Below, piece after piece: positions 22,741-32,483 of a DNA stretch of 64,000 bases. Within the stretch, counting starts at the first letter, position 1. Each line of letters starts with the position of its first letter. The stretch is from Chloroflexus islandicus (GTDB lineage: Bacteria; Chloroflexota; Chloroflexia; Chloroflexales; Chloroflexaceae), in contig NZ_LWQS01000038.1 in NCBI RefSeq assembly GCF_001650695.1, positions 186,001-250,000 on the forward strand, given 5' to 3'. Both the position numbers and the translations under genes were made by a program. The notes beneath the pieces were generated by a model. It searched no databases. It worked only from the letters and a program-made list of their open reading frames with translations, and had not been told where the DNA came from.

Positions 22741-24093
22741 ATGACAGCTCCTGTTAGCGCCATCCCCGGCCCACGCGGCCTGCCGGTCGTCGGTGTCGGC
22801 AACCGGTTGCTGAGCGATCCGCTCGAATTCATGGTGCGCTTGCAGCGCCACTACGGCGATCTGGTCAAGCTCTCGTTGGGCAAGCACACCATGTACTTGG
22901 CCACCCACCCCGACATGCTCAAGCGGATCACCCAAGAGAACTGGAAAAACTACATCAAGCGTTACCCGACAATGGATGAAATCCTTGGGCAGGGCTTAGT
23001 GACGAGCAATGGCGAGCATTGGCTGCGCCAGCGCCGGCTCATGCAACCCGCCTTCCATCACCAGCGCATTGCCCGCATGGCCGATGTCATGGTGGAAGAG
23101 GCCGAGCGCATGCTGGCGCGCTGGGCAGGGTATGCGCGCAGCGGGCGACCCTTCGAGGTGCAAGAAGAGATGATGCTGCTGACCCAGCAGATCATCGTGC
23201 GCACCATGTTCAGCTCATCGCTAAGCGATACCGAAGCGCATGCTGTCGGCAAAGCCTTCAACGACACGCTCAACTGGGCGGCTGGCCAGCAATTCCGCCT
23301 CTTGCAACCGCCGCGCAATTGGCCAACGCCGGGCAACCTCGCCTACCGGCGCAACCTCGACCTGCTCGAACGCACTGTTTACCGCTTGATCGACGAACGG
23401 CGGCAGCGGCAAGGCGAACACGACGACCTGCTCGAGATGCTGGTGACAGCGCGCGACGCCGAGAGCGGCGAACAGATGTCACCGCAGCAGATTCGCGACG
23501 AGGTGATGACCATCTTCCTCGCCGGGCACGAAACGACCGCCGGCACCCTGTCGTGGATCTTGCACCTGCTGGCTCACCACGGCGACGCCGAACGCAAACT
23601 GCGGGCCGAATACGCCAGCGTGCTGGGCGGGCGCAACCCCACCCCGGCCGACCTGCCCAAGCTGCCCTACAGCCGCATGGTGATTGACGAAACCCTGCGC
23701 CTCTACCCGCCAACGTGGATCCTAACACGGGTGCTGGTCGGGCCCGACACGCTCGGGGAATACGAACTGCCCGCCGGCGCAACCGTCGCGATTAGCCCGT
23801 ATGTCACCCATCGCCACCCAGCCTTCTGGCCCAACCCTGAGAGCTTCGATCCCGAACGGTTCCGGCCCGAAGAGGCGGAAGGGCGCCACAAGTTCGCCTA
23901 TGTCCCCTTCCTCGCCGGCCCGCGCCAATGCATTGGCAACAACTTCGCCCTGATGGAGATGCAGATTGTGCTGCCGATGATCCTGCAACGCTTCCACGTC
24001 AGCGCCGTGCCCGGCTACCCGGTGCGCCCGATGCCGAAAGCAACGCTGCGACCGGGGCCGCAGGTATGGGTTGAGGTGAGGGGGGGAGGGTAA
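22741..24093 (+). CDS. Cytochrome P450
   Basis: Haem monooxygenase, 450 residues, no membrane anchor. Key motifs are complete: I-helix AGHETT (near 261-266), K-helix ETLR, PERF, and the haem loop FLAGPRQCIGNNFA with the Cys ligand near 397. The N-terminal IPGPRGLPVVG and overall shape resemble the class holding CYP4, CYP97 and CYP175-type fatty-acid and carotenoid hydroxylases. The substrate is not determined; carotenoid or lipid hydroxylation is a guess. No redox partner lies next to it. It has its own candidate promoter; the next gene starts 2 bases after its stop. Confidence 0.9.
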   Translation: MTAPVSAIPGPRGLPVVGVGNRLLSDPLEFMVRLQRHYGDLVKLSLGKHTMYLATHPDMLKRITQENWKNYIKRYPTMDEILGQGLVTSNGEHWLRQRRLMQPAFHHQRIARMADVMVEEAERMLARWAGYARSGRPFEVQEEMMLLTQQIIVRTMFSSSLSDTEAHAVGKAFNDTLNWAAGQQFRLLQPPRNWPTPGNLAYRRNLDLLERTVYRLIDERRQRQGEHDDLLEMLVTARDAESGEQMSPQQIRDEVMTIFLAGHETTAGTLSWILHLLAHHGDAERKLRAEYASVLGGRNPTPADLPKLPYSRMVIDETLRLYPPTWILTRVLVGPDTLGEYELPAGATVAISPYVTHRHPAFWPNPESFDPERFRPEEAEGRHKFAYVPFLAGPRQCIGNNFALMEMQIVLPMILQRFHVSAVPGYPVRPMPKATLRPGPQVWVEVRGGG

Positions 24094-24095
24094 GG

Positions 24096-25358
24096 ATGTT
24101 GCGCACCGTTATGATGAGCCTGCAAAACTACATTTCCCCAAGACTAGCCACGTTGTTGATAGCAATTGTTATTGGGGTTATTTCATTTGTGATCTTCTCC
24201 CGCGATCTCTCATCCTATTCTTCTTACCATGGGGATGAAGGTTTTTGGATCGAGACAGGCAAATGGACGGTTCAAAAATTTTTTATTGAGAGAGATTTTT
24301 CGAGAGAACAATGGTGGACAAAAGAGTTACGAAGCTTTGGCGCTGTCAATCCTAACTTAGGCAAACTTATTATTGGCGGGTCACTTTGTATCAATCAGCA
24401 TTGTCATTTCTCTGGACTACCAAAATGGGATTTTTCGCAACCAAACGCTTGGAACATTAAAGAGGGCAATGCCGCTCCTAGCGACGAATTAGCAATCGCT
24501 CGCAGCGCCATTGTCCTCACAACCGCTCTCTCTGCGATCATTCTGTTCACAACGACGGTTATCACTACGCGTTGGAGCCTACTTGCCGGCATCTTTGCGT
24601 GTATCGCTTTTCTCTCACACCCGCTCGTTGTTACATTGGGCAGGCAAGCTATGCTTGATATGCCTGCTATTTTATTTAGCTTGCTGGCGATCAGTATCGC
24701 TTACAAAAGTTTGATCAGCGATACCGGCAAATATACGATTATTTGGTTTTTCATCACGGCACTCTGCAGTGGACTAGCTGTTTCCACTAAACTGAATGCA
24801 GGTTTAGTCTTGATAGCGATTATCATTATCGGCATCATCAATACTTTGATTCATCGAAACAGCAAAGCATATCTTTTTCTAGCAATAAACGTAATAATTC
24901 CGCCACTTATTTTCTTGGCGCTCAATCCCCAGCTTTGGCCGCATGTCCTCAACGGCCTTAAAGCGATGTGGGCGTTCAACCAATCCCTTGCTGATAGAAG
25001 AACCATTTTTACTCGGGACGCATTATGGACTATTTCAGATCAAGTAATCGCTTATTACCAACGTATACCACAAAATATGTTTAATTTGTCGCTATTTATA
25101 CTCGGTTTAGTGTTAATGATCAAAGACATAAAAACAACTTGGCCTTTACTAATCTATGGATTAGTTTCTTCTTTGGGCGTCATACTATGGACGCCATTAA
25201 ATTGGAACAGATACTATCTACCAGCCGTCCCCTTTTATGCATTAGCACTGGGATTTCTAATTGCAAAAATAATAATTTCATACAATAATCAAACCGTTCA
25301 TGTCGTAAACAAACACAACGATTTCGATTCAAATTTAAACACTGCAACAAAATCTTAA
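24096..25358 (+). CDS. Polytopic membrane glycosyltransferase (GT39/PMT-like)
   Basis: About ten membrane helices and an early SYHGDEGFW, the Asp-Glu pair of the GT-C fold that uses polyprenyl-phosphate sugars. 420 residues. It probably transfers a sugar outside the membrane onto a lipid or protein. The base composition is clearly more AT-rich than the P450 gene before it and the TPR gene after it, suggesting recent transfer. It opens the exopolysaccharide locus. The acceptor is not known. Confidence 0.7.
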   Translation: MLRTVMMSLQNYISPRLATLLIAIVIGVISFVIFSRDLSSYSSYHGDEGFWIETGKWTVQKFFIERDFSREQWWTKELRSFGAVNPNLGKLIIGGSLCINQHCHFSGLPKWDFSQPNAWNIKEGNAAPSDELAIARSAIVLTTALSAIILFTTTVITTRWSLLAGIFACIAFLSHPLVVTLGRQAMLDMPAILFSLLAISIAYKSLISDTGKYTIIWFFITALCSGLAVSTKLNAGLVLIAIIIIGIINTLIHRNSKAYLFLAINVIIPPLIFLALNPQLWPHVLNGLKAMWAFNQSLADRRTIFTRDALWTISDQVIAYYQRIPQNMFNLSLFILGLVLMIKDIKTTWPLLIYGLVSSLGVILWTPLNWNRYYLPAVPFYALALGFLIAKIIISYNNQTVHVVNKHNDFDSNLNTATKS

Positions 25359-25361
25359 GAC

Positions 25362-26945
25362 ATGAAATCAGTATATTTTCAAACGATTACCCATGTCTAT
25401 CATGTTGGAAAAGTGTTCATCATCACTACCCTCCTGATGATCACCGGCGCATCACTCTGGTTGCTCAGCAGTATCACGCTCCAGTACCAGCAGTATCAGC
25501 GCATTGAACAGCTTACCGCGCAAGCGCTACGGCTCGAAGGGCGATCAGAAGCACATGACCCATGGCGCGATATTGCACCTGTAACTGACCAAAAGGCGCT
25601 CACCCTTGCCCAACAGGCGCTGGCAGAGGCGCAACGGGCGGCAGTTGCTGATCCTGACAATATCACGATCCAATCCCAGCTTGGACGCACCGCATTGTTG
25701 GCTAACCAACCAGAGCTAGCCATTCCTGCGTTTTCGGCTGCGGCAGCGCAGCAACCTGACAGCCCGTTACGCTGGTTTGAACTAGGCTTAGCGTATGAAC
25801 GCTTAGCCCCACCCTTGACCGCAATCGAGCCTGAGGAACGTTTCTGGGAGCTACGAGCGCCACGAGCGCAGCAATGGACGCTGGCCGCACCACTATTGCC
25901 TGCCGGTTGGTGGCACCCTGATGAGCCGGTCACGCGCTCAGTGATCGTTGGCGATCGTCTCACCCTGCGCGCCTCGTTGCCCATCACGCCAACCACACTG
26001 ATCTTTTGGATGGGGAGCCAGACAGGGCAGGCGACAACCTATCGCATCCGGCTAGGCGCTCAGATCATCGGCGCATACGAATTACCAGCCATGGCGCCGG
26101 GCTGGCAACCGGCTACGCTCGACCTCAGCCGGTGGGCCGGGCAGACGATCGAGCTTGATCTGGCAAGCGACGATACTCAGGCTGGCTGGGGCGACGTACA
26201 ACTCATCCCGGCAGATGAGGTACGTTGTGCATTGGTTGATTGCCGGCAGCGTGCGCAAGCAGCATGGCGGAGTGGCGGTTATACGGTTGATCAATTTTTA
26301 CAGGCCGGTACCGTCGCCTTCCGCCAACAGCAATTTTCCGATGCCCTCGTTTGGTATCAGCGGGCCACATGGCTCGGCGCCGACACCGCCAGCGCGATGT
26401 GGTACCTACGCCATTTAGCTACGAATAGTCGCAATGCTTTGAAGCAAAGCATCACGCTTGATCACGGTTGGGTGAATGAGGAATTATCGTTGCGAGCATG
26501 GCTGGCGTGGGGCATCTTGCTACGCCAAGAACAGCGTTCTGAGGAAGCGGAACACGCCTTTCGCCGCGCAATTACCATACCGATCACTGATCCGGGGTCA
26601 ACATGGCGTTTGTCAGGGGCATACCAGCAACTTGGCCTGACGCTGTGGGATCAGAACCGATTAGCTGAGGCGCTCCCATACCTTGCTGAAGCGGTAAACT
26701 TGAATCCGTACAGCGCATGGGCGCATATTCACTACGGCAAAGTACTTTATCTCGTTGATCCAACCCAAGTTGATCAGGTAGAGCAATCATTTGCGACCGC
26801 GTTAGCCCTTGATCCGCGACCAGAAATTTGGCGTAATTTGATCGAATTCTGGCGCTGGCGGCAAGCATCTGAACCATTACTCGCTTTATGCATACAAGCG
26901 CAACAACAAGGCATACCACAAGACAGTACGAAGGCCTGCCCATGA
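25362..26945 (+). CDS. Membrane-anchored TPR protein
   Basis: One N-terminal membrane helix (about 18-38, VFIITTLLMITGASLWLL), then TPR-like helices (LAQQALAEAQRAAVADPDN, AIPAFSAAAAQQPDSPLRWFELG). A central beta-rich region (about 180-285) follows, then more TPR units (about 310-500: ALVWYQRATWLGAD, EEAEHAFRRAI, LAEALPYLAEAVNLNPYSAW). Probably an assembly or scaffold protein of the polysaccharide machine, facing out. No enzyme motif seen. It overlaps the next gene by 4 bases. Confidence 0.7.
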   Translation: MKSVYFQTITHVYHVGKVFIITTLLMITGASLWLLSSITLQYQQYQRIEQLTAQALRLEGRSEAHDPWRDIAPVTDQKALTLAQQALAEAQRAAVADPDNITIQSQLGRTALLANQPELAIPAFSAAAAQQPDSPLRWFELGLAYERLAPPLTAIEPEERFWELRAPRAQQWTLAAPLLPAGWWHPDEPVTRSVIVGDRLTLRASLPITPTTLIFWMGSQTGQATTYRIRLGAQIIGAYELPAMAPGWQPATLDLSRWAGQTIELDLASDDTQAGWGDVQLIPADEVRCALVDCRQRAQAAWRSGGYTVDQFLQAGTVAFRQQQFSDALVWYQRATWLGADTASAMWYLRHLATNSRNALKQSITLDHGWVNEELSLRAWLAWGILLRQEQRSEEAEHAFRRAITIPITDPGSTWRLSGAYQQLGLTLWDQNRLAEALPYLAEAVNLNPYSAWAHIHYGKVLYLVDPTQVDQVEQSFATALALDPRPEIWRNLIEFWRWRQASEPLLALCIQAQQQGIPQDSTKACP

Positions 26946-27754
26946 TTAAACAATCGTATCTGCCACGCAACTATTGGGAAACGCGATTAAGCCAAAGGTT
27001 TGATTTAACTGGGGTTGGACACATCGCCTTGGGGCCAGCATATAATGCCAGCCTTTATAAACGAAGGTTGGAAACATTATCTAAGGGCCTTGCCCAGATC
27101 AAGCAACCACTAACTGGCGCTCGTGTCTTTGAGGTTGGATGTGGAACAGGATTTTATACAAATTATTTTGCAAAACAACATGTATTAGAATATCTCGGTT
27201 TAGATATCACTTCAATCAGCACTAAAACATTAAAACAACGCTACCCTCTATTTTATTTTGTTTGTGCTGATATTGCCAATTTTGCTTATTTCCATATAAA
27301 AGAACGTTTTGACATTGTGTTTGCAGCCGACGTTTTATTCCATATTACAGAAGATGAGCGATTTGATGCCGCGCTTCATACCATGGCTTCTTGCCTCAAA
27401 ACAGGTGGATGTTGTATTATCTCCGATATCTTTCCACAACGCACTGTCCGCAGTGCAACCCACGTGCATTTGCGCTCCTTCGACACCTACCATCAGATAT
27501 TACAAAAACACCAATTACAAATCTTGCATATCGAGCCAATTTTTACCGTATTACATCCTCCGCCGATTAAAAACAATTCTTTCTGGTGGGATATTTATAC
27601 ATATATTTGGAAAATTCAACGATCCGCCATTAAAAACCCAATCATCGACAAAACATTACCCCACATTTTGGAATGGCTAGATCGCAAAATCTTCTGCCCT
27701 CGATATGGAATGTCAGTACCAAATAGTAAATGGCTCTTTGCACGTAAAACATGA
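26942..27754 (+). CDS. Class I SAM-dependent methyltransferase
   Basis: The SAM-binding motif VFEVGCGTGFYTNYFA is followed by YLGLDITSIS and FDIVFAADVLFHI, the usual order of Rossmann methyltransferases. The start at 26942 overlaps the TPR gene stop (ATGA), and its own stop overlaps the flippase start, so all three are coupled. AT-rich compared with its neighbours. Likely methylates a sugar of the repeat unit. Confidence 0.78.
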   Translation: MIKQSYLPRNYWETRLSQRFDLTGVGHIALGPAYNASLYKRRLETLSKGLAQIKQPLTGARVFEVGCGTGFYTNYFAKQHVLEYLGLDITSISTKTLKQRYPLFYFVCADIANFAYFHIKERFDIVFAADVLFHITEDERFDAALHTMASCLKTGGCCIISDIFPQRTVRSATHVHLRSFDTYHQILQKHQLQILHIEPIFTVLHPPPIKNNSFWWDIYTYIWKIQRSAIKNPIIDKTLPHILEWLDRKIFCPRYGMSVPNSKWLFARKT

Positions 27755-29193
27755 AACAGGTTTTTAGCTACAGTCTCATCTACGCCATCGGCAACGCCGC
27801 CAACAGCGCAGCGCTGTTACTTGTCATTCCATATCTGATCAATACGCTAACCCCGGCTGAATATGGCGCTTGGTCGCTCTTTGAGATTGCCATCGCTTTA
27901 TTAAATCTACTCATCTTGACCGGGCTTGAAGTCGGGCTCATGCGCGAATACTGGTTTCAAGACAACGAGCAGCAGCGGAAGCGTTTAGTAGGAAATACGC
28001 TGATGATGACCAGCGCGATCGGAATAGTGATCGTGGCTGGCGGCGCTGGTGTTGTGGCCGGTGGGATTGACTTTGACTTGCCCGGCGCGCCGCACACCCT
28101 CTTACTCGTGCTAGCGATCGGTTGGAGCGAGGCAATTTTTACTGTTTTCCTGACCTTGTTTCGCATTCGTGAACAACCGATCACATTTATTACCCTCTCG
28201 ATTGGGCGAATGGCGCTCTTCGCCCTGCTCGCTATTGGGTTGGTCGAAAGCGGGTTTGGCCTCACCGGCGCGCTTGGAGCACGGCTGATTGCCACGGTGA
28301 GCTTCATAACGGCGGGTTTGATCGTAGGGTGGCGATGGATTGCATGGCAACTTGATCGCGCACTCATTCGCCGGATTGTAAGCTACGGCTTGCCGATCCT
28401 ACCGGCTAATTTCGCTGCGTATGTCTTGCTGGCCGCTGATCGCTACATCATGCAAGGCGTTTTGTCACTCGAAAGCGTTGCCATTTATACCTTTGCCTAC
28501 AAAATCGCCACCGTGCTTGATGTGTTAGTTACGCGACCCTTTGCACTCGATTGGGCGCCACGCCGGTTCAAGATCGCCACCCAGCCCCACCCAGAGCAAA
28601 AATATGCGCAAGCGCTGCTGATCTATTTATGGGTGGCGTTAAGTTTTGCGCTGGCGGTGATCGCACTCACGCCGTTACTCTATGCCTTAATTGCGCCGCC
28701 GGCTTATTGGCCGGCGATGGATCTGGTGCCGGTTATTTTGTTAGCGTATATCATCTACGGCTTAAGCTACCCGTTAAACGTTGGCATTATGTTGAAGGAT
28801 CGCACGCGCGATCTGCCGGTGATTGGCTGGATCGCCGCATGTTGCAGTTTAGCGCTATGCTTTTGGTGGATTCCGGCGTTTGGCATCGCCGGTGCAGCAT
28901 GGGCAACGGTGGTGTCATACGTGGTATGGACAGGTCTCATTACCCTCGATTCGCTCCGGCTGTACCCGCTTAGGTATCCGTGGCTGCTGATTGGCGGTAT
29001 GATTGGGGTGAGCGGGATCGGGTATGGCGGGTTATGGCTGAGTGCGCAATGGTGGCCGGCAACTGAACCGGTGGTGGCAGCTCTGCGGTTAGGATGGGTT
29101 ATTCTCGTGATGAGCGGCTATGGATTCTGGTTATGGCAACATATTCAACACCGCCAACCCTCATTCATCGATCTACCGGTCACTGGTGACTAA
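27751..29193 (+). CDS. wzx: Wzx-type polysaccharide flippase
   Basis: MATE/MOP-superfamily protein of 480 residues with about 12-14 membrane helices, starting QVFSYSLIYAIGNAANSAALLLVIPYLINTLTPAEYG, quoted here as the family's N-terminal block (residues 3-39). Moves the undecaprenyl-PP-linked repeat unit across the membrane. Coupled to the methyltransferase before it by a 4-base overlap. Confidence 0.85.
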   Translation: MKQVFSYSLIYAIGNAANSAALLLVIPYLINTLTPAEYGAWSLFEIAIALLNLLILTGLEVGLMREYWFQDNEQQRKRLVGNTLMMTSAIGIVIVAGGAGVVAGGIDFDLPGAPHTLLLVLAIGWSEAIFTVFLTLFRIREQPITFITLSIGRMALFALLAIGLVESGFGLTGALGARLIATVSFITAGLIVGWRWIAWQLDRALIRRIVSYGLPILPANFAAYVLLAADRYIMQGVLSLESVAIYTFAYKIATVLDVLVTRPFALDWAPRRFKIATQPHPEQKYAQALLIYLWVALSFALAVIALTPLLYALIAPPAYWPAMDLVPVILLAYIIYGLSYPLNVGIMLKDRTRDLPVIGWIAACCSLALCFWWIPAFGIAGAAWATVVSYVVWTGLITLDSLRLYPLRYPWLLIGGMIGVSGIGYGGLWLSAQWWPATEPVVAALRLGWVILVMSGYGFWLWQHIQHRQPSFIDLPVTGD

Positions 29194-29219
29194 CCGCTGT
29201 TTGGTTGAAGGCGTAACCT

Positions 29220-30056
29220 ATGCGAGTACGACAAGGCTTCTTAATATACGACTCGACGCGCGATCAATACGAGATAGACTACCACCAAACGCTATCGATT
29301 CTGGTGAATGAATTGTTGCTCGAAGCGCTGCTCGCAGCAAGAGGCTATGTAAAGGGGCGACTGCTTGATGTCGGTTGCGGCAAACGGCCATACGCTTTGA
29401 TCTATGATCGCTTGGTCGATGCGAGTATTGGCACAGAAGTAGCATTTTCACCTCACGGCACTCATGCTGCCGATCTCATCTGTTTTGCCGAAGAATTGCC
29501 GTTTCCCGATCAGCAATTTGATACGATTCTTTGCACGGAAGTGCTTGAACATACCCGCCAGCCATTTCAAGCCATGCACGAGATTGCGCGTTTACTCAAA
29601 CCTAACGGCCACCTGATCTTGTCAGTACCCTTCATCTACCCAATCCATGAAGCGCCGCATGATCATTGGCGGTTTACTTCGCATGGCTTGGCGGCGCTGT
29701 GCCACGATGCTGGTTTGGAACTAGTGCAAATAACACCGAAAGGCGGCGTGGTTGTCACCCTGCTGGCACTCACGCATAACATTGCTGTGCGGGCAATGAA
29801 TGTGGTGAGTAAACTCTTGCGACTTGACCCGCCCCTCTACCATCGTCCAGCCGTGCGCTGGCTGATCTGCCAGCCACAGTGGTGGTACCTGAAACTCTCG
29901 CGCAGGTTCCGTACCCTCCTGTTGCAGCTAGGCTCACACTATGGCGCCGGCAAACAATTGAGCCGTTTACTACGCCGGAATAATGCGCTGGAAGAGATCA
30001 ATCAATGGATGGCCTGCGGCTATTTGATCATAGCGCGTAAGCCAATCAACGGATAG
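29220..30056 (+). CDS. SAM-dependent methyltransferase (type 11)
   Basis: Motif I is LLDVGCGKRPYALIYD, then the central motif FDTILCTEVLEHTRQPFQAM and the block LKPNGHLILSVPFIYPIHEAPHDHWRFT, quoted here as a typical class-11 pattern. The HDHWRFT pattern is common in methyltransferases of surface glycan clusters. 278 residues. It sits between flippase and polymerase, so a sugar substrate is likely. Confidence 0.78.
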   Translation: MRVRQGFLIYDSTRDQYEIDYHQTLSILVNELLLEALLAARGYVKGRLLDVGCGKRPYALIYDRLVDASIGTEVAFSPHGTHAADLICFAEELPFPDQQFDTILCTEVLEHTRQPFQAMHEIARLLKPNGHLILSVPFIYPIHEAPHDHWRFTSHGLAALCHDAGLELVQITPKGGVVVTLLALTHNIAVRAMNVVSKLLRLDPPLYHRPAVRWLICQPQWWYLKLSRRFRTLLLQLGSHYGAGKQLSRLLRRNNALEEINQWMACGYLIIARKPING

Positions 30057-30059
30057 TCC

Positions 30060-31316
30060 ATGCAACGATATCTGCGCCAACTGGAAATGGGTTGGCATGT
30101 GATTGCACTCACCCTCCTCTCAGGTGCCTTTGTGCCGCTGTGGCGCCTGCAAACCACTGGTAGCGCTAGTCAGGGTGACTCGGTGCAACAGGTTGTGCTC
30201 CTCCTTTCGTATAGCGGTCTCATCTTGTTGCCATGGCACTGGCCGCAGATACGGAAGTCCTTCATGCAAGGGTGGCTGCTTTGGCTGGTCATCGGGATCG
30301 CGGTGATCTCAGTTATCTGGTCGCAAGATCCCGCGCTCACGCTGCGGCGAAGCTTCGCGCTCCTTCTGGCTACTCTTTACGGCCTGTTGTTGGCAGTACG
30401 CTACCCATTTGCCGCAGTTCTGCGCCTGCTTGGCGTTACGATGGCCATTATCGTTGGCACAAGTGTACTTAGTATTGCCCTTGGCGCGGATTGGGCAGTG
30501 ATGGGCCACCCGCATCCGGGTGCGTGGCAAGGGGTGATGTTCCATAAGAATGCGTTAGGACGGATTGCCGTACTGGCGCTGATCGTGTTTGGTGTATTGG
30601 CGCAGCAAACGCGCTGGCCTTGGCAGATAGGCTGGGGGGTTCTAGCGATAAATGCACTGGCGCTGATTGTGGGGGCGCGTTCGGTAACCGCACTGGTGGT
30701 CACGGTTACCCTGATCACTATTGGGATGGCAGCGTATGGAGCGCGCTTCCTCTCAAAGGATGAACAATTACAGGGAATTGCGCTTACCAGCAGTATTGTG
30801 ATCCCGGCAGGAATGCTCTTTGTCTTCTACTGGCCAGAAATTGCCGATCTATTGGGGCGCGACCCAGAATTGACTGGTCGCCTGCCATTATGGTCCTCGC
30901 TTCTTGGGATTGGTTGGAGCCAACCGCTGCTTGGCTATGGCTATGGCGCTTTCTGGGTGGATCCAAGCCGCATGATGGCACTCGACGTTGCGCTCATGCG
31001 GATGCGATTTTGGTGGGCAGAACATGCCCATAATGGCTACCTTGATGTATGGCTGGAAATTGGCATCATCGGCTTAATTCCCATCGTCTTCCTCGTGGCG
31101 TCGGTGTGGCGCGATGCGTTCTACAAGGTATCACAAGAGGCTTTTCAACCAAAATTTCTCTTCATCTTTTTGTTCACCAGTTTTTTAGCGATCTATAATC
31201 TTTCCGAAGCAGTCTTAATCGAAGCAAATCTCGCCAAAGCCCTATTTTGGATTATCTTTTCATGGATATACTTTGCAAAGCGGTTAAGCGAACCGACGAG
31301 GCCCAGCCTTGGATAA
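30060..31316 (+). CDS. wzy: Wzy-type polymerase / O-antigen ligase family protein
   Basis: Polytopic protein of 418 residues with about 11 membrane helices and the large periplasm-facing loop typical of the Wzy_C (PF04932) family, including MFHKNALGRIAVLA, LLGYGYGAFWVDPSR and AHNGYLDVWLEIGIIGL. It would join flipped repeat units into polymer. Its stop codon overlaps the TTG start of the next gene. Confidence 0.82.
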   Translation: MQRYLRQLEMGWHVIALTLLSGAFVPLWRLQTTGSASQGDSVQQVVLLLSYSGLILLPWHWPQIRKSFMQGWLLWLVIGIAVISVIWSQDPALTLRRSFALLLATLYGLLLAVRYPFAAVLRLLGVTMAIIVGTSVLSIALGADWAVMGHPHPGAWQGVMFHKNALGRIAVLALIVFGVLAQQTRWPWQIGWGVLAINALALIVGARSVTALVVTVTLITIGMAAYGARFLSKDEQLQGIALTSSIVIPAGMLFVFYWPEIADLLGRDPELTGRLPLWSSLLGIGWSQPLLGYGYGAFWVDPSRMMALDVALMRMRFWWAEHAHNGYLDVWLEIGIIGLIPIVFLVASVWRDAFYKVSQEAFQPKFLFIFLFTSFLAIYNLSEAVLIEANLAKALFWIIFSWIYFAKRLSEPTRPSLG

Positions 31317-32478
31317 GACGATCGTAGTCTTTTGCAATCAGCCAATCAGCATCTCAGAAACCTTTGTGTATAATCAAATCGCTGGCCTGACTCGGTATCG
31401 TCCAGCGATCCTTGGCACAAAGCTGCCGCCTGAACCACGGATTCACCTCAACAACCTTGAAGTTTCGTTGCTAAACCAAGGCGGCCTCCGAGGAAGGTTG
31501 CGCGAACTTGAACTGAAACTTTTGGGCAGAGTGCCACCAGACATCCAACGTTGGATTGCATCGCAGCGACCCGCCCTGATCCATGCCCACTTTGTCCCGT
31601 ATGGCGCGATTGCGCTACCAATTGCCCAGCAGTTCCAACGGCCCTTGCTCGTCAGCGCCCATGGCACTGATGTCACGCTGCGCGATTTTGCTATCTGGCG
31701 CTCATCGTATCTGGCCCACCGGCTCTACCTGTTGCGCCGGAAACAGCTCGTCCGGCACACGAGCCGATTGATTGTACAATCACATTTTCTACGCCAGATC
31801 GCGATCAATCAACACGGCTTCAAACCCGAACAGGTGGCATGCATTCGCTACGGTATCGATCTGAGCCAATTTCAGGCGCATCAGCATCCACCTGAAGCCG
31901 GGCACATTCTCTATGTCGGCCGGTTGGTCGAACGCAAAGGGTTGCCCTTTTTGCTGGAAGCATTAGCACAACTACAGCCGCGCTTTCCTGATCTGCACCT
32001 CACGGTCATCGGCGATGGGCCAATGCGGGCAAGGTATGAAGCGCTAGCTCGCCAATACTTAGGGGATCGGGTCACATTTCTAGGCGCACAGCCAAGCGCA
32101 ACGGTGCGCAGTTATTTGCAGCGAGCCTACGCCTTTTGCATGCCCAGTATCACGATGCCATCGGGTGAAGCGGAGACGCTTGGGGTCGTTTTTCTTGAAG
32201 CAATGGCGATGCGGGTGCCGCCGGTCAGTTTTGCCAGTGGTGGCATCCCTGAAGTGATCCGGCACGGTGAGACCGGCTTTCTTGCCACCGAACGCAACCC
32301 GACAGAGTTAGCGCACTACCTTGGCCTGTTGTTAGCCAATCCAGCCTTACGTGAACGAATGGGTGAACAGGGCCGGCGGTGGGTTGAGCAGGAATTTAAC
32401 TTAACGACGCAGAATGCCAAACTCGAAGCGTTGTATGACGAAGTACTCGCGGAACATCACCAGCTTCAAGCACATTAA
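31309..32478 (+). CDS. Glycosyltransferase family 4
   Basis: GT-B enzyme: HAHFVPYGAIALPIA in the acceptor domain, ILYVGRLVERKGLPFLLEAL and the nucleotide-binding MPSGEAETLGVVFLEAMAM (E-x7-E) in the donor domain. The start is TTG 31309, inside the wzy stop region; no ATG precedes the conserved IVVFCNQPISISETFV. Adds one sugar of the repeat unit at the cytoplasmic face. Confidence 0.85.
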   Translation: MDKTIVVFCNQPISISETFVYNQIAGLTRYRPAILGTKLPPEPRIHLNNLEVSLLNQGGLRGRLRELELKLLGRVPPDIQRWIASQRPALIHAHFVPYGAIALPIAQQFQRPLLVSAHGTDVTLRDFAIWRSSYLAHRLYLLRRKQLVRHTSRLIVQSHFLRQIAINQHGFKPEQVACIRYGIDLSQFQAHQHPPEAGHILYVGRLVERKGLPFLLEALAQLQPRFPDLHLTVIGDGPMRARYEALARQYLGDRVTFLGAQPSATVRSYLQRAYAFCMPSITMPSGEAETLGVVFLEAMAMRVPPVSFASGGIPEVIRHGETGFLATERNPTELAHYLGLLLANPALRERMGEQGRRWVEQEFNLTTQNAKLEALYDEVLAEHHQLQAH

Positions 32479-32483
32479 TCACT

